From Streptomyces colonosanans (GTDB lineage: Bacteria; Actinomycetota; Actinomycetes; Streptomycetales; Streptomycetaceae), in contig NZ_MLYP01000019.1 of assembly GCF_001866645.1 (NCBI RefSeq), positions 1-41,715 on the forward strand: a stretch of DNA of 41,715 nt, written 5' to 3'. Position 1 is the stretch's first letter, and every line of letters starts with the position of its first letter. Of the stretch, positions 7,782-17,062 are shown in pieces. The notes under the pieces were generated by a model. It saw only the letters and a list, made by a program, of their open reading frames with translations, was not told the origin of the DNA and made no database searches. A program made the translations under genes and the position numbers.

Positions 7782-9520
7782 GGGCGGGCCTCCGGGATCT
7801 CGGACGTGCGGGCTGCGGTCGACAGGAGGGCCTCCGGTATCTCCAGGTGGCGGGCGCGCAGCCATTCGCCGAGGCCCTTGGCCTGCGGGTCGAAGCGGGC
7901 CCCAGCGGCGACGCCCTCGCCGAGGATGCCTTCGACGACGAAGTTCAGGGCGCGCAGGTTCGGCAGGACATGGCGTACGACGGTCAGGCCGGCGGTCTCC
8001 GGCAGCAGTTCCCGCAGACGCTCGACGGTGAGGGCGTGGGCGAGCCAGCGCCAGGCGTCGTCCGTACGCACCCAGACCCCGACGTTGGCGTTCCCGCCCT
8101 TGTCCCCGCTGCGGGCGCCGGCGACGAGACCGAGGGGGGCACGCCGGGTGGGTCCCGCGGGCAGGGGGCGGGGCAGGGGCGGCTCCGGCAGGTCCTCCAG
8201 TACGAGGGTGCCGGGGGCCGAGGGCACGGGGATCCGTCGCCCGTTGTGGAGTACCGCCCGATGGTCCACGGTGTCACGGTCGACCTGGACCGCTTCGAAG
8301 ACCCCGTACGGCACGCCCTTGCCCGGTGGGGCGAGCAGATGGAAGCCGGGGTAGCTGGCCAGCGCCAGCTCGACCGCGGCTCCGCTGAGCGCCCGGCCCA
8401 CCGGCTCCTGGGCCCGGTCGCGTACGACCAGCCGGAGCAGGGCGCTCGCGGTCTCCTCGGTCGGCGCGTCGGGGTGGTCGGTGCGGGCCAGCTCCCAGCG
8501 CACGTCCGCGGGGCGAGACTCGGCCGCATCCAGGGCCGCCTCCAGCTGGGCCCGGACGAGTGCGGCCTTGGCGTCGATGTCCAGCCCGGTCAGCACGAAG
8601 GCGACCTCGTTGCGGAAGCCGCCGAGGCGGCTGAGACCGGCCTTGAGGGCCGGGGGCGGCGCCTCGCCGCGCACGCCCTCGATCCGCACCCGGTCGGACC
8701 CCTCCTCGGTGAGATGGACCGTGTCCAGGCGGGCGGTGACGTCGGGGCCCGCGTACCGGGCACCGGTCGTCTCGTACAGGAGCTGCGCGGTGACCGTGCC
8801 GATGTCCACGACACCGCCGGTGCCGTCGTGCTTGGTGATGACGCTGCTGCCGTCGTCGTGGAGTTCGGCCAGCGGGAAGCCGGGGCGGGCCCGCAGCCCG
8901 GGCGGGTGCTCGGTGAAGAACGCGTAGTTGCCGCCGGTGGCCTGCGTCCCGCACTCCAGGACGTGCCCGGCGACCACCGCGCCCGCCAGCCGGTCGTAGT
9001 CCTCGGCTTCCCAGCCGAAGTGGGCGGCGGCGGGTCCGGTGACGAGCGCGGCGTCCGTCACCCGCCCGGTGACCACGATGTCGGCGCCCTCGCGCAGGCA
9101 GAGCGCGATGCCGTGGCCGCCGAGATAGGCATGGGCGGCAAGGGCCCCCGGGTTGAGGACGGTGAGGTCGTCGCCCTCCACATGGGCCACACGGACGGGA
9201 ATCCCCAGGCGGTCGGCCAACTCCCGTACCGCGTCGGCCAGTCCGGCCGGGTTGAGCCCCCCGGCGTTCGTCACGATCCGCACGCCCCGCTCGTGGGCGA
9301 GGCCCAGGCACTCCTCCAGCTGGGCCAGGAAGGTGCGCGCGTACCCGCCGGCGGGGTTCTTCAGGCGGTCACGGCCGAGGATGAGCATCGTCAGTTCGGC
9401 GAGGTAGTCGCCGGTGAGGACGTCGAGGGGGCCGCCGGTGAGCATCTCGCGCAGCGCGTCGAAGCGGTCGCCGTAGAAGCCGGAGGCGTTGCCTATGCGG
9501 AGGGGCGCGCGCGGGGTCAT
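7778..9520 (-). CDS. AtuA family protein (acyclic terpene utilisation, DUF1446)
   Basis: This 580-residue protein begins LRIGNASGFYGDR, the typical N-terminus of the DUF1446/AtuA family. The large N-terminal domain contains TNAGGLNPAGLA. A smaller C-terminal domain (about residues 480-580) contains ARSGDKGGNANVGV, a conserved signature of this family. AtuA is required for citronellol and geraniol growth in Pseudomonas, but its biochemical step is not established. The gene overlaps both neighbours by 4 bp (ATGA with the upstream gene, GTGA with the carboxyltransferase), so the proteins are probably made in fixed proportion. Its presence is what distinguishes this operon from a plain leucine-degradation (liu) cluster. 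Confidence 0.92.
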   Translation of the reverse strand: MTPRAPLRIGNASGFYGDRFDALREMLTGGPLDVLTGDYLAELTMLILGRDRLKNPAGGYARTFLAQLEECLGLAHERGVRIVTNAGGLNPAGLADAVRELADRLGIPVRVAHVEGDDLTVLNPGALAAHAYLGGHGIALCLREGADIVVTGRVTDAALVTGPAAAHFGWEAEDYDRLAGAVVAGHVLECGTQATGGNYAFFTEHPPGLRARPGFPLAELHDDGSSVITKHDGTGGVVDIGTVTAQLLYETTGARYAGPDVTARLDTVHLTEEGSDRVRIEGVRGEAPPPALKAGLSRLGGFRNEVAFVLTGLDIDAKAALVRAQLEAALDAAESRPADVRWELARTDHPDAPTEETASALLRLVVRDRAQEPVGRALSGAAVELALASYPGFHLLAPPGKGVPYGVFEAVQVDRDTVDHRAVLHNGRRIPVPSAPGTLVLEDLPEPPLPRPLPAGPTRRAPLGLVAGARSGDKGGNANVGVWVRTDDAWRWLAHALTVERLRELLPETAGLTVVRHVLPNLRALNFVVEGILGEGVAAGARFDPQAKGLGEWLRARHLEIPEALLSTAARTSEIPEARP

Positions 9521-10314
9521 CGCGCGCCTCCCTGCGGAGGCCTCCCCGCCCCCGGCAGGCCCGCGAAGGCCTGGGCGATGTCCAGCCAGCGGTCCGCGTC
9601 CGGTCCCTGGGCCCGCAGCGCGAGGTCGGCCCGGTTCGCACGCTGGGTGACCAACAGGCAGAAATCCAGGGCGGGGCCGGTCACCCGCTGGGCGGCGTCC
9701 CGCGGCCCGTACGTCCAGACGTCGTTCCCCGCGGGTGCGACCAGCTCGACCCGGAACTCCTCCGTGGGCGCGATCGCCCCCCGTACCCCGAAGGCGAAGT
9801 CACGCGCCCGGACCCCGATACGGGCCACATGCCGCAGCCGGTCGGTGGGGGTGCGCACCACACCGAGCGTGTCGGCGACGTCCTGCCCGTGCGCCCAGGT
9901 CTCCATCAGTCGTCCGGTGGCCATGGACGCGGCGGACATGGGCGGCCCGTACCAGGGGAAGCGGGTGCCGGAGGGCGCGGCGCGCAGCGCGCGGTCCAGG
10001 GCGGCGCGCCCCTCCCGCCACCCCGCGAGCAACTGGGCGGGCGGCAGCGCGGCCCCCTCCCGCGCGGCCTCGTCGACCCAGGTGCCGAGGGACGCGAGCG
10101 CCTTCTCCGCCTCCACCGCGAAGGCCTCCGCGTCGGTGACGGCCAGCAGGGCGCCCCGGTCCGTCCAGGCCAGGTGCGCGATCTGGTGGGCGATGGTCCA
10201 GCCCGGTGCGGGCGTGGCGAGCGCCCACCGGCCCTCCCCCAACTCGGCCACCAACCGGTCGAGTTCCTCACTCTCCCGGGCCAGATCGTCGATCACGGAT
10301 GACGCGTCGGACAC
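9517..10314 (-). CDS. TIGR03084-type metal-binding protein (MDMPI/DinB-like)
   Basis: A 265-residue protein and the first gene of the operon. The N-terminal half resembles the mycothiol-dependent maleylpyruvate isomerase N-terminal (DinB-like) four-helix fold, with HQIAHLAWTD (43-52) and METWAHGQD (137-145). H47, E138 and H142 reproduce the His...Glu-x3-His metal triad known from Corynebacterium maleylpyruvate isomerase. The GTG start at 10314 is chosen because GGGGAG lies just upstream; an in-frame extension further 5' runs over the promoter and operator. Function is unknown: a mycothiol-linked isomerisation or detoxification step in the pathway is possible but inferred. The stop overlaps the AtuA-like start as ATGA. 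Confidence 0.88.
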   Translation of the reverse strand: MSDASSVIDDLARESEELDRLVAELGEGRWALATPAPGWTIAHQIAHLAWTDRGALLAVTDAEAFAVEAEKALASLGTWVDEAAREGAALPPAQLLAGWREGRAALDRALRAAPSGTRFPWYGPPMSAASMATGRLMETWAHGQDVADTLGVVRTPTDRLRHVARIGVRARDFAFGVRGAIAPTEEFRVELVAPAGNDVWTYGPRDAAQRVTGPALDFCLLVTQRANRADLALRAQGPDADRWLDIAQAFAGLPGAGRPPQGGAR

Positions 10315-10350
10315 AATGCGCTCCCCTCGGGGCACGACGGTGTGCGTGGG

Positions 10351-10389
10351 AGCATGGCAGCAGACACAGAAACAAGCAAGCGTGCTTGC
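10351..10389 (-). promoter_or_regulatory. Operon promoter with overlapping palindromic operator
   Basis: GCAAGC-GT-GCTTGC at 10376-10389 is a perfect 6-bp inverted repeat with a 2-bp spacer, the size and form of TetR-family operators. On the minus strand TTGCTT (10379-10374), inside the palindrome, is followed after 17 bp by CATGCT (10356-10351), a plausible -35/-10 pair. A repressor on the palindrome would block the -35 element. The distance to the first operon start codon is about 60 nt. The promoter call is inferred from spacing only. Confidence 0.5.
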
Positions 10390-10544
10390 ATTGATTTTCG
10401 GTCGTCGTCGGCCGGACCGTCGGGAGGCGGCTCCGGTGCGGCTTACGGCGGCCCTCACAGAACCGGCACGGCGCCCGCGGGAACCCCCGTGCGGTACGCG
10501 ACCGGCGTGTACAGGCGCATCATGGGTTCACGCACCTGACTCAA

Positions 10545-10560
10545 GTCCACTACCGTGGAC
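10545..10560. promoter_or_regulatory. Inverted repeat upstream of the EamA gene
   Basis: GTCCAC-TACC-GTGGAC is a perfect 6-bp inverted repeat 54 nt before the GTG start of the transporter. It could be an operator or part of the promoter region; no clear -35/-10 pair could be assigned. The rest of 10390-10613 shows no gene. Confidence 0.3.
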
Positions 10561-10613
10561 CGCCAGGTGCATCACACTGAACGAACCGAACCCTGAGTCC
10601 CCTGGAAGGCCCC

Positions 10614-11570
10614 GTGAACACCCCCAGCACCACCCCCTCCACCCCGGCCCCGGTCGCGACGGCGACGACCCCCTCGCCCGCAACGGGCGGTGGACCGAGC
10701 CGCCTGGGTTCCCTCGGGCCCGTGGGGCTGGTGCTCGCCGGAGGCGTCTCCGTGCAGTTCGGCGGGGCGCTCGCGGTGACCCTGATGCCGCGGGCCGGCG
10801 CGCTCGGCGTGGTGACGCTGCGGCTCGTCGTGGCGGCCGTCGTACTGCTCCTGGTCTGCCGGCCCCGGCTGCGCGGGCACTCGCGCACCGACTGGGGCAC
10901 GGTCGTCGTCTTCGGTATCACCATGGGCGCGATGAACGGCCTCTTCTACGAGGCCGTGGCCCGCATTCCGCTGGGCCCCGCCGTCACCCTGGAAGTCCTC
11001 GGCCCGCTCGCCCTCTCCGTCCTCGCCTCTCGCCGTGCGATGAACCTCCTCTGGGCGGGCCTCGCCCTGGCCGGTGTCTTCCTGCTGGGCGGTGGGGGCT
11101 TCGACGACCTGGACCCGGTGGGCGTCGCCTTCGCGATCTCCGCGGGCGCGATGTGGGCGGCGTACATCGTCTTCAGTGCCCGTACGGGACGGCGTTTCCC
11201 GCAGGCCGACGGGCTCGCGTTGGCGATGGCGGTCGCGGCGGTGCTGTTCGTGCCGCTGGGAATCACCGAATCGGGCTCGAAGCTGCTCGTACCGGCGACG
11301 GTCGGGCTGGGCGCGGGGGTGGCGGTGCTCTCCTCGGTCCTCCCGTACACCCTGGAGCTCCTGGCCCTGCGCCGTATGCCCGCCTCCACCTTCGCAGTCC
11401 TGATGAGCCTGGAGCCGGCGCTCGCGTCGGCCGCGGGCTTCCTGATCCTCGGCCAGTCCCTGAGCGCGATCCAGGTGCTCGCCATCGCCCTGGTCATCGC
11501 GGCCAGCATGGGGGCGGTGCGGACGCAGGTGGGCCGGGGCCGGGCGAGGACGGCGGAACCGGAGGCATAG
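10614..11570 (+). CDS. EamA/RhtA family inner-membrane exporter (DMT superfamily)
   Basis: This 318-residue protein has a 35-residue Pro/Thr/Ser-rich N-terminal tail and then about ten hydrophobic membrane segments arranged as two EamA repeats, roughly residues 37-165 and 175-305. It looks most like RhtA-type amino-acid/metabolite exporters (SVQFGGALAVTLMPRAGALGVVTLRL in pieces, then VLGPLALSV and SVLPYTLELLALRRMP). The GTG at 10614 is preceded by GGAAGG at a good distance. It is divergently transcribed from the catabolic operon, about 300 bp apart, and converges on the FAD/Fe-S gene. Substrate is unknown. Confidence 0.9.
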   Translation: MNTPSTTPSTPAPVATATTPSPATGGGPSRLGSLGPVGLVLAGGVSVQFGGALAVTLMPRAGALGVVTLRLVVAAVVLLLVCRPRLRGHSRTDWGTVVVFGITMGAMNGLFYEAVARIPLGPAVTLEVLGPLALSVLASRRAMNLLWAGLALAGVFLLGGGGFDDLDPVGVAFAISAGAMWAAYIVFSARTGRRFPQADGLALAMAVAAVLFVPLGITESGSKLLVPATVGLGAGVAVLSSVLPYTLELLALRRMPASTFAVLMSLEPALASAAGFLILGQSLSAIQVLAIALVIAASMGAVRTQVGRGRARTAEPEA

Positions 11571-11643
11571 GGGGATCGTTCGCCGGTCCCCGAGCGCCAA
11601 GGGCGTGCCTCCTTCGGTGCCGCCACCTCGTCCGCGCGGGAGT

Positions 11644-14532
11644 TCACCGCGCCGGTCGCCCCTCCTTCCCCTCGTCCAGGCCTTCCGCCAGCACCTCCGC
11701 CAGGTGCCGCGCCCTCTGCCCCGCCAGTTGCTCCAGCTGGGTGCGGCAGGAGAAGCCGTCCGCCAGAACGACCGCGTCCTGCGGCGCCTCGCGCACATCC
11801 GGGAGCAGCCGGTCCTCCGCGCATGCCGTCGAGACCCCGTAGTGGCCCTTCTCGAAGCCGAAGTTGCCCGCGAGGCCGCAGCAGCCGCCGGTCAGCTCGC
11901 CGGTCAGGCCCGCCGCCGCGCGCAGTCGGCGGTCGGGTTCCTCGCCGAGTACCGCGTGCTGGTGGCAGTGGGTCTGGCCGACCGCCGGGCGGTCCACCCA
12001 CGGCGGCGTCCAGTGCGGGGCGTACCGCTCCAGGGCCTCGGCGAACGTCACCACGGCCGCCGCCAGCCGAGCCGCGCGCGGATCGTCGTGCAGCAGTTCC
12101 GGCAGGTCCGTGCGGAGCGCGGCCGCACAGCTCGGTTCGAGGACGACCACCGGGAGACCGGCCGCCAGCACCGGTTCCATCAGGTCGAGCGTCCGGCGCT
12201 GAACGGCGCGGGCGCGGTCCAGCTGGCCCGTTGAGACGTACGTCAGGCCGCAGCAGACCCGGCCGCGGCGGGCCGCCGGCCACACACCGCCGTCCCGCCC
12301 CGCTCTCCTGACCGCCGTCGGCGGCAGGACCACCCCGAGCCCCGCCGCCTCCAGCACGCGTACGGCCGCCCTGCCCACGGACGGCGACAGGTGCTCCGTG
12401 AAGGTGTCGGGCCACACGACGACCCGCGAGCCGGCATTCCCTCGTCCCCGTCCGGCGGACTCCCGTCTCCACCACCGGGTGAACGTCTCCTCCGCCAGAC
12501 GCGGAAGCTCCCGCTCGGGCGCGATCCCGCCCAGCCGCTTGCCGAGCGCCGCCAACGGCCCCACGGACGCCAAGGCGTTGACCACCGGCGCCGTGCGCGT
12601 GCGTGCGACCGCCCCCAGCCACACCGGCAGCCACCCCATCGCGTAGTGCGCGGCCGGACGAGACCGCCCCGCGTAGTGGTGGTGCAGGAACTCCGCCTTG
12701 TAGGTGGCCATGTCGACGCCGACCGGGCAGTCCGTGCGGCAGCCCTTGCAGGACAGGCACAGGTCGAGTGCGTCCCTGACCTCCGTCGACCGCCAGCCGT
12801 CGGTGATCACCTCGCCCGCCAGCATCTCGTGCAGCAGCCGGGCGCGCCCGCGCGTGGAGTGCTCCTCCTCGCCGGTCGCCCGGTACGACGGGCACATCAC
12901 GCCCGCGCCGGACACCGTCGTCGTACGGCACTTGGCGACGCCCACGCAGCGTCGCACCGCCGCCGAGAAGTCGCCGCCGTCCGCCGGATAGCCGAAGGCG
13001 ACGTCCACCGGTTCGCGCGGCAGCACCGCGAACCGCAGGTTCTCGTCCAGCCGGGCCGGGCGTACCAGCATCCCCGGGTTGAGCAGGCCGTCCGGGTCCC
13101 AGACGTCCTTGGCGCGTTCGAAGAGGGCGACCAGGTCCGGCCCGTACATCCTCGGCAGCAGTTCCGCCCGCGCCTGGCCGTCGCCGTGCTCCCCAGAGAG
13201 CGAGCCGCCGTGGGAGACGACCAGGTCCGCGAGGTCCTGTGAGAAGCGGCGAAAGCGGGCGATGCCCGCCTCGGTCAGCAGGTCGAAGTCGATACGGACG
13301 TGGATGCAGCCGTCCCCGAAGTGGCCGTACGGCGTGCCGCGCAGACCGTGGTCGGCGAGCAGCCGTCGGAAGTCCCGCAGATACTCGCCCAGCCGGGCCG
13401 GGGGCACCGCGCAGTCCTCCCAGCCCGGCCACGCCTCGCTGCCGTCCGACATCCGGGTCGCCGTACCGCTCGCGTCCTCGCGCAACCGCCACAGCGCACG
13501 CTGCCCGGCCGGGTCGGTGACCACCGCGGCGTCCGTCACGTCCGCCGCCCGGACGATCTCCTCCGCACGGGCGCGGGCCTCCGCCTCGCTCGCGCCGCCC
13601 GCCTCCACGAACAGCCACGCCCCGCCACGCGGCAACCCCGCCGACGACGGCACCAGGTCGGCGGCCATCCCCTCCACCGTCAGCGGGCCGTACGCAAGCA
13701 GTCCCGCCGCCGCCTGGGCCGCCGCGCTCTCGTCGGCGTACGCCAGCACGGCGAGCGCAGTCGCGCGGGGTGCCTCGACCAGGCCGACGACCGCCTCCGT
13801 CAGAACGCCCAGCGTGCCCTCGGAGCCGCAGAAGGCACGGGCCACATCCGCGCCCTTCTCCGGCAGCAGCGCGTCCAGCGCGTACCCGGAGATGCGGCGC
13901 GGGAGGGCGGGGTACCCCGTGCGCAGGAGCGCCAGCTCTCCCTCCACCAGGGTGCGCAGTCCGTCGGGGGCGCCCTGCCAGTGGCGGCCCAGGGTCAGCG
14001 CCTCGCCGCGCGCGGTGAGCACCGACAGCTCGCGCACGCTGTCCGCGGTGGTGCCCCAGGCCACCGAGTGGGAGCCGCAGGCGTTGTTGCCGATCATTCC
14101 GCCCAGCGTGCAGCGGGCGTGTGTGGAGGGGTCGGGGCCGAAGCGCAGGCCGTACGGGGCGGAGGCCTCCTGGAGGCGGTCCAGGACCACGCCCGGCTGC
14201 ACCACCGCCGTGCGTGTCTCGGGGTCCAGGGACAGGATCCGGTTCATGTACCGGGTGAAGTCGAGCACCACGCCCGTGCCCGTCGCCTGCCCGGCGATCG
14301 ACGTGCCGCCGCCGCGCGCGACGACCGGTACCCCGAGCGCACGGCACGCCTCCAGCGTGGCCGCCACGTCCTCCGCGTCCCGGGGGGCCACCACGCCGAG
14401 CGGCACGCGCCGGTAGTTGGAGGCGTCCATGGTGTGCAGCGCCCGGGAGGCGGCGCCGAAGTCCACGTCGCCCCGGACGGCACGGCGCAGTCGCGCCGCC
14501 GGCTCCGCCCCCTGCTCCGAACGATCTGTCAT
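11644..14532 (-). CDS. FAD-binding and (Fe-S)-binding oxidoreductase, D-2-hydroxyacid dehydrogenase type
   Basis: A 962-residue fusion. Residues about 45-255 form a PCMH-type FAD domain (GGGTSIAGQATG at 74-85; GNNACGSHS at 148-156), 260-490 an FAD-oxidase C-terminal domain with SGEHGDGQAR (446-455), 525-620 a ferredoxin-like module, and 640-962 two CCG half-repeats (CCGL near 740 and 890). Cysteines at C529, C535, C547 and the set C592-x2-C595-x2-C598-x3-C602 can bind iron-sulfur clusters. The architecture matches the YdiJ/D-2-hydroxyglutarate or D-lactate dehydrogenase group, oxidising a D-2-hydroxyacid with electrons passed to the respiratory chain. Start ATG 14532 has CATGCT six bases upstream, a leaderless pattern. 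It is divergent from serC, whose pathway yields 2-hydroxyglutarate as a known SerA side product; a link is only speculative. Confidence 0.92.
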   Translation of the reverse strand: MTDRSEQGAEPAARLRRAVRGDVDFGAASRALHTMDASNYRRVPLGVVAPRDAEDVAATLEACRALGVPVVARGGGTSIAGQATGTGVVLDFTRYMNRILSLDPETRTAVVQPGVVLDRLQEASAPYGLRFGPDPSTHARCTLGGMIGNNACGSHSVAWGTTADSVRELSVLTARGEALTLGRHWQGAPDGLRTLVEGELALLRTGYPALPRRISGYALDALLPEKGADVARAFCGSEGTLGVLTEAVVGLVEAPRATALAVLAYADESAAAQAAAGLLAYGPLTVEGMAADLVPSSAGLPRGGAWLFVEAGGASEAEARARAEEIVRAADVTDAAVVTDPAGQRALWRLREDASGTATRMSDGSEAWPGWEDCAVPPARLGEYLRDFRRLLADHGLRGTPYGHFGDGCIHVRIDFDLLTEAGIARFRRFSQDLADLVVSHGGSLSGEHGDGQARAELLPRMYGPDLVALFERAKDVWDPDGLLNPGMLVRPARLDENLRFAVLPREPVDVAFGYPADGGDFSAAVRRCVGVAKCRTTTVSGAGVMCPSYRATGEEEHSTRGRARLLHEMLAGEVITDGWRSTEVRDALDLCLSCKGCRTDCPVGVDMATYKAEFLHHHYAGRSRPAAHYAMGWLPVWLGAVARTRTAPVVNALASVGPLAALGKRLGGIAPERELPRLAEETFTRWWRRESAGRGRGNAGSRVVVWPDTFTEHLSPSVGRAAVRVLEAAGLGVVLPPTAVRRAGRDGGVWPAARRGRVCCGLTYVSTGQLDRARAVQRRTLDLMEPVLAAGLPVVVLEPSCAAALRTDLPELLHDDPRAARLAAAVVTFAEALERYAPHWTPPWVDRPAVGQTHCHQHAVLGEEPDRRLRAAAGLTGELTGGCCGLAGNFGFEKGHYGVSTACAEDRLLPDVREAPQDAVVLADGFSCRTQLEQLAGQRARHLAEVLAEGLDEGKEGRPAR

Positions 14533-14579
14533 GACTCAAGCATGCATCCGACCACTGACAGTGACGAAGGCGGCGATGA

Positions 14580-15824
<1,245 letters not shown>

Positions 15825-15842
15825 TCGTTTCGACCACGACGA

Positions 15843-15876
15843 CGAAGGGCGCCCGGTGCTCACCGGGCGCCCTTCG
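15843..15876. terminator. Bidirectional hairpin terminator after serC
   Basis: Positions 15843-15858 and 15861-15876 are perfect 16-bp complementary arms around a 2-nt centre. It lies between the convergent serC and DUF397 genes and can serve both. Confidence 0.92.
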
Positions 15877-15892
15877 CTGTTGCGTGCGATGC

Positions 15893-16072
15893 CTACGCGA
15901 ACTGGCGGAGAAAGGCCTGCCCACTCTCGCGGGAGACGGTGAGGAGAGGGCCGTGCCGCTGCTTGCTGTCGCGGACGGCTCGGCCACCGGGAGCCGTGTC
16001 GGCGACCTCGGCACAGGCGTTCTCCTGCCCCGAGCACGAGGACTTCCACAAGTGGCTTACATCCTCGGTCAC
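15893..16072 (-). CDS. DUF397 domain protein
   Basis: The translated product contains WKSSCSGQENACAEVAD, then AVRDSK and a C-terminal FLRQFA, the diagnostic order of the DUF397 family. Starting at the GTG at 16072 the protein is 59 residues, typical of the family; no convincing ribosome site is seen and a longer reading from GTG 16207 (104 residues) is possible. DUF397 genes usually lie next to an XRE/DUF5753 helix-turn-helix regulator and act with it in a BldB/WhiJ-like developmental switch. No such partner is present here, so this copy is an orphan. Confidence 0.82.
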   Translation of the reverse strand: MTEDVSHLWKSSCSGQENACAEVADTAPGGRAVRDSKQRHGPLLTVSRESGQAFLRQFA

Positions 16073-16230
16073 GATGTGCGTAACCGGCCAGGACGCCCGC
16101 GCTGAACCAGCCGGTACACCACCCCCGTCGACGCCGCCCGCCGGCACCGTCCTCCCCTCTGAGCCCCCGCCCGGGCGCGCGTGGCCGACCCCACGCTCCA
16201 CGCGCACGCGCGATCGTCCATCATGAGCGG

Positions 16231-16914
16231 ATGCTCAGGTTCATGCCCGTAGGTGACTCCATGACGATCGGCAGCGCGGGTGAACACACCTGGCGCTACC
16301 GACTGTGGCGGCACCTGTGCCAGGCGCACGACGGCCCGTTCACCCTCGTCGGCCCGCGCGACACGCTGTACGACAAGGTGGCGGACGCGCCGACGTCGTA
16401 CGCCTACGCCGAGCCGGACTTCCCGCGCGCCCATCTGGCGGGCTGGGGCGAGGGCTGGATGCACATGGCGCCGCTGATCGCCGAGGCCGTGCGGAAGTCG
16501 CGGGCGGACGTGCTGCTGGTCTCGCTGGGTCTGATCGACCTGGGCTTCTACACGAACGCGGAGCAGACGGCGGAGAACGTACGGGCGTTCGTGACACAGG
16601 CGAGGTCGGCCGATCCGCGCATCCACATGGTGGTGCTGCCGGTGATCCCGAACATCCGGGCCGAGGCGGACGAGCTGTTCGCGGCGCAGGTGGCGCTCTT
16701 CAACGACCTCCTCGCAAAGACCGTCGCCGACCTCGACGAGCCCCGCTCCCCGCTGCTGCTGGCCTCGCCCCCGCCGTCGTACGACATCCACCGCGACACC
16801 TACGACGGCACACACCCGAACGCGAGCGGCGAACACAAGATCGCGGCGGCGTACGCGGAGGCGATGCACCAGGCATGGGGATTCGGACAGCCGTACGCGG
16901 CCGGAACAAGCTGA
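16231..16914 (+). CDS. SGNH/GDSL-family hydrolase
   Basis: The 227-residue protein has the SGNH order: block I FMPVGDSMT with nucleophile S10, block II glycine in LAGWGEG (69-75), block III around LGLID (99-103), and block V DGTHPN with D192 and H195. Such enzymes cleave esters of lipids or carbohydrates. No signal peptide is present, so it is probably cytoplasmic. Block III normally reads GxND; here it is G100-L-I-D103, so the oxyanion-hole asparagine is replaced by isoleucine. The ATG at 16231 follows CATCAT by six bases and has no ribosome site, a leaderless pattern. It converges on the aldo/keto reductase gene; 16915-17062 holds no gene I can support. Confidence 0.85.
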   Translation: MLRFMPVGDSMTIGSAGEHTWRYRLWRHLCQAHDGPFTLVGPRDTLYDKVADAPTSYAYAEPDFPRAHLAGWGEGWMHMAPLIAEAVRKSRADVLLVSLGLIDLGFYTNAEQTAENVRAFVTQARSADPRIHMVVLPVIPNIRAEADELFAAQVALFNDLLAKTVADLDEPRSPLLLASPPPSYDIHRDTYDGTHPNASGEHKIAAAYAEAMHQAWGFGQPYAAGTS

Positions 16915-17062
16915 CCGATCTCCGGCGTGACCTGGTCACCGTGCGTATCGTTGTACTGCGCGGCCACACTCGCGTGCGGCACCACGGAGAGCGCCGACCG
17001 CCACCCCCAACTCGCCCTGCACGCAGAGCAGGAGGCAGCGGTCCACATGCAGATTTGTTACT

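Noticed and set aside
7643..11842. 1399-codon open frame on the plus strand
   Set aside because: It lies antisense across the carboxylase, AtuA-like and TIGR03084 genes and its product is Gly/Arg/Val-rich without motifs. High third-position GC removes stops from antisense frames.
16800..17048. 82-codon minus-strand frame overlapping the SGNH hydrolase end
   Set aside because: Contains a plausible-looking stretch but no ribosome site, no known motif, and half of it is antisense to the hydrolase.
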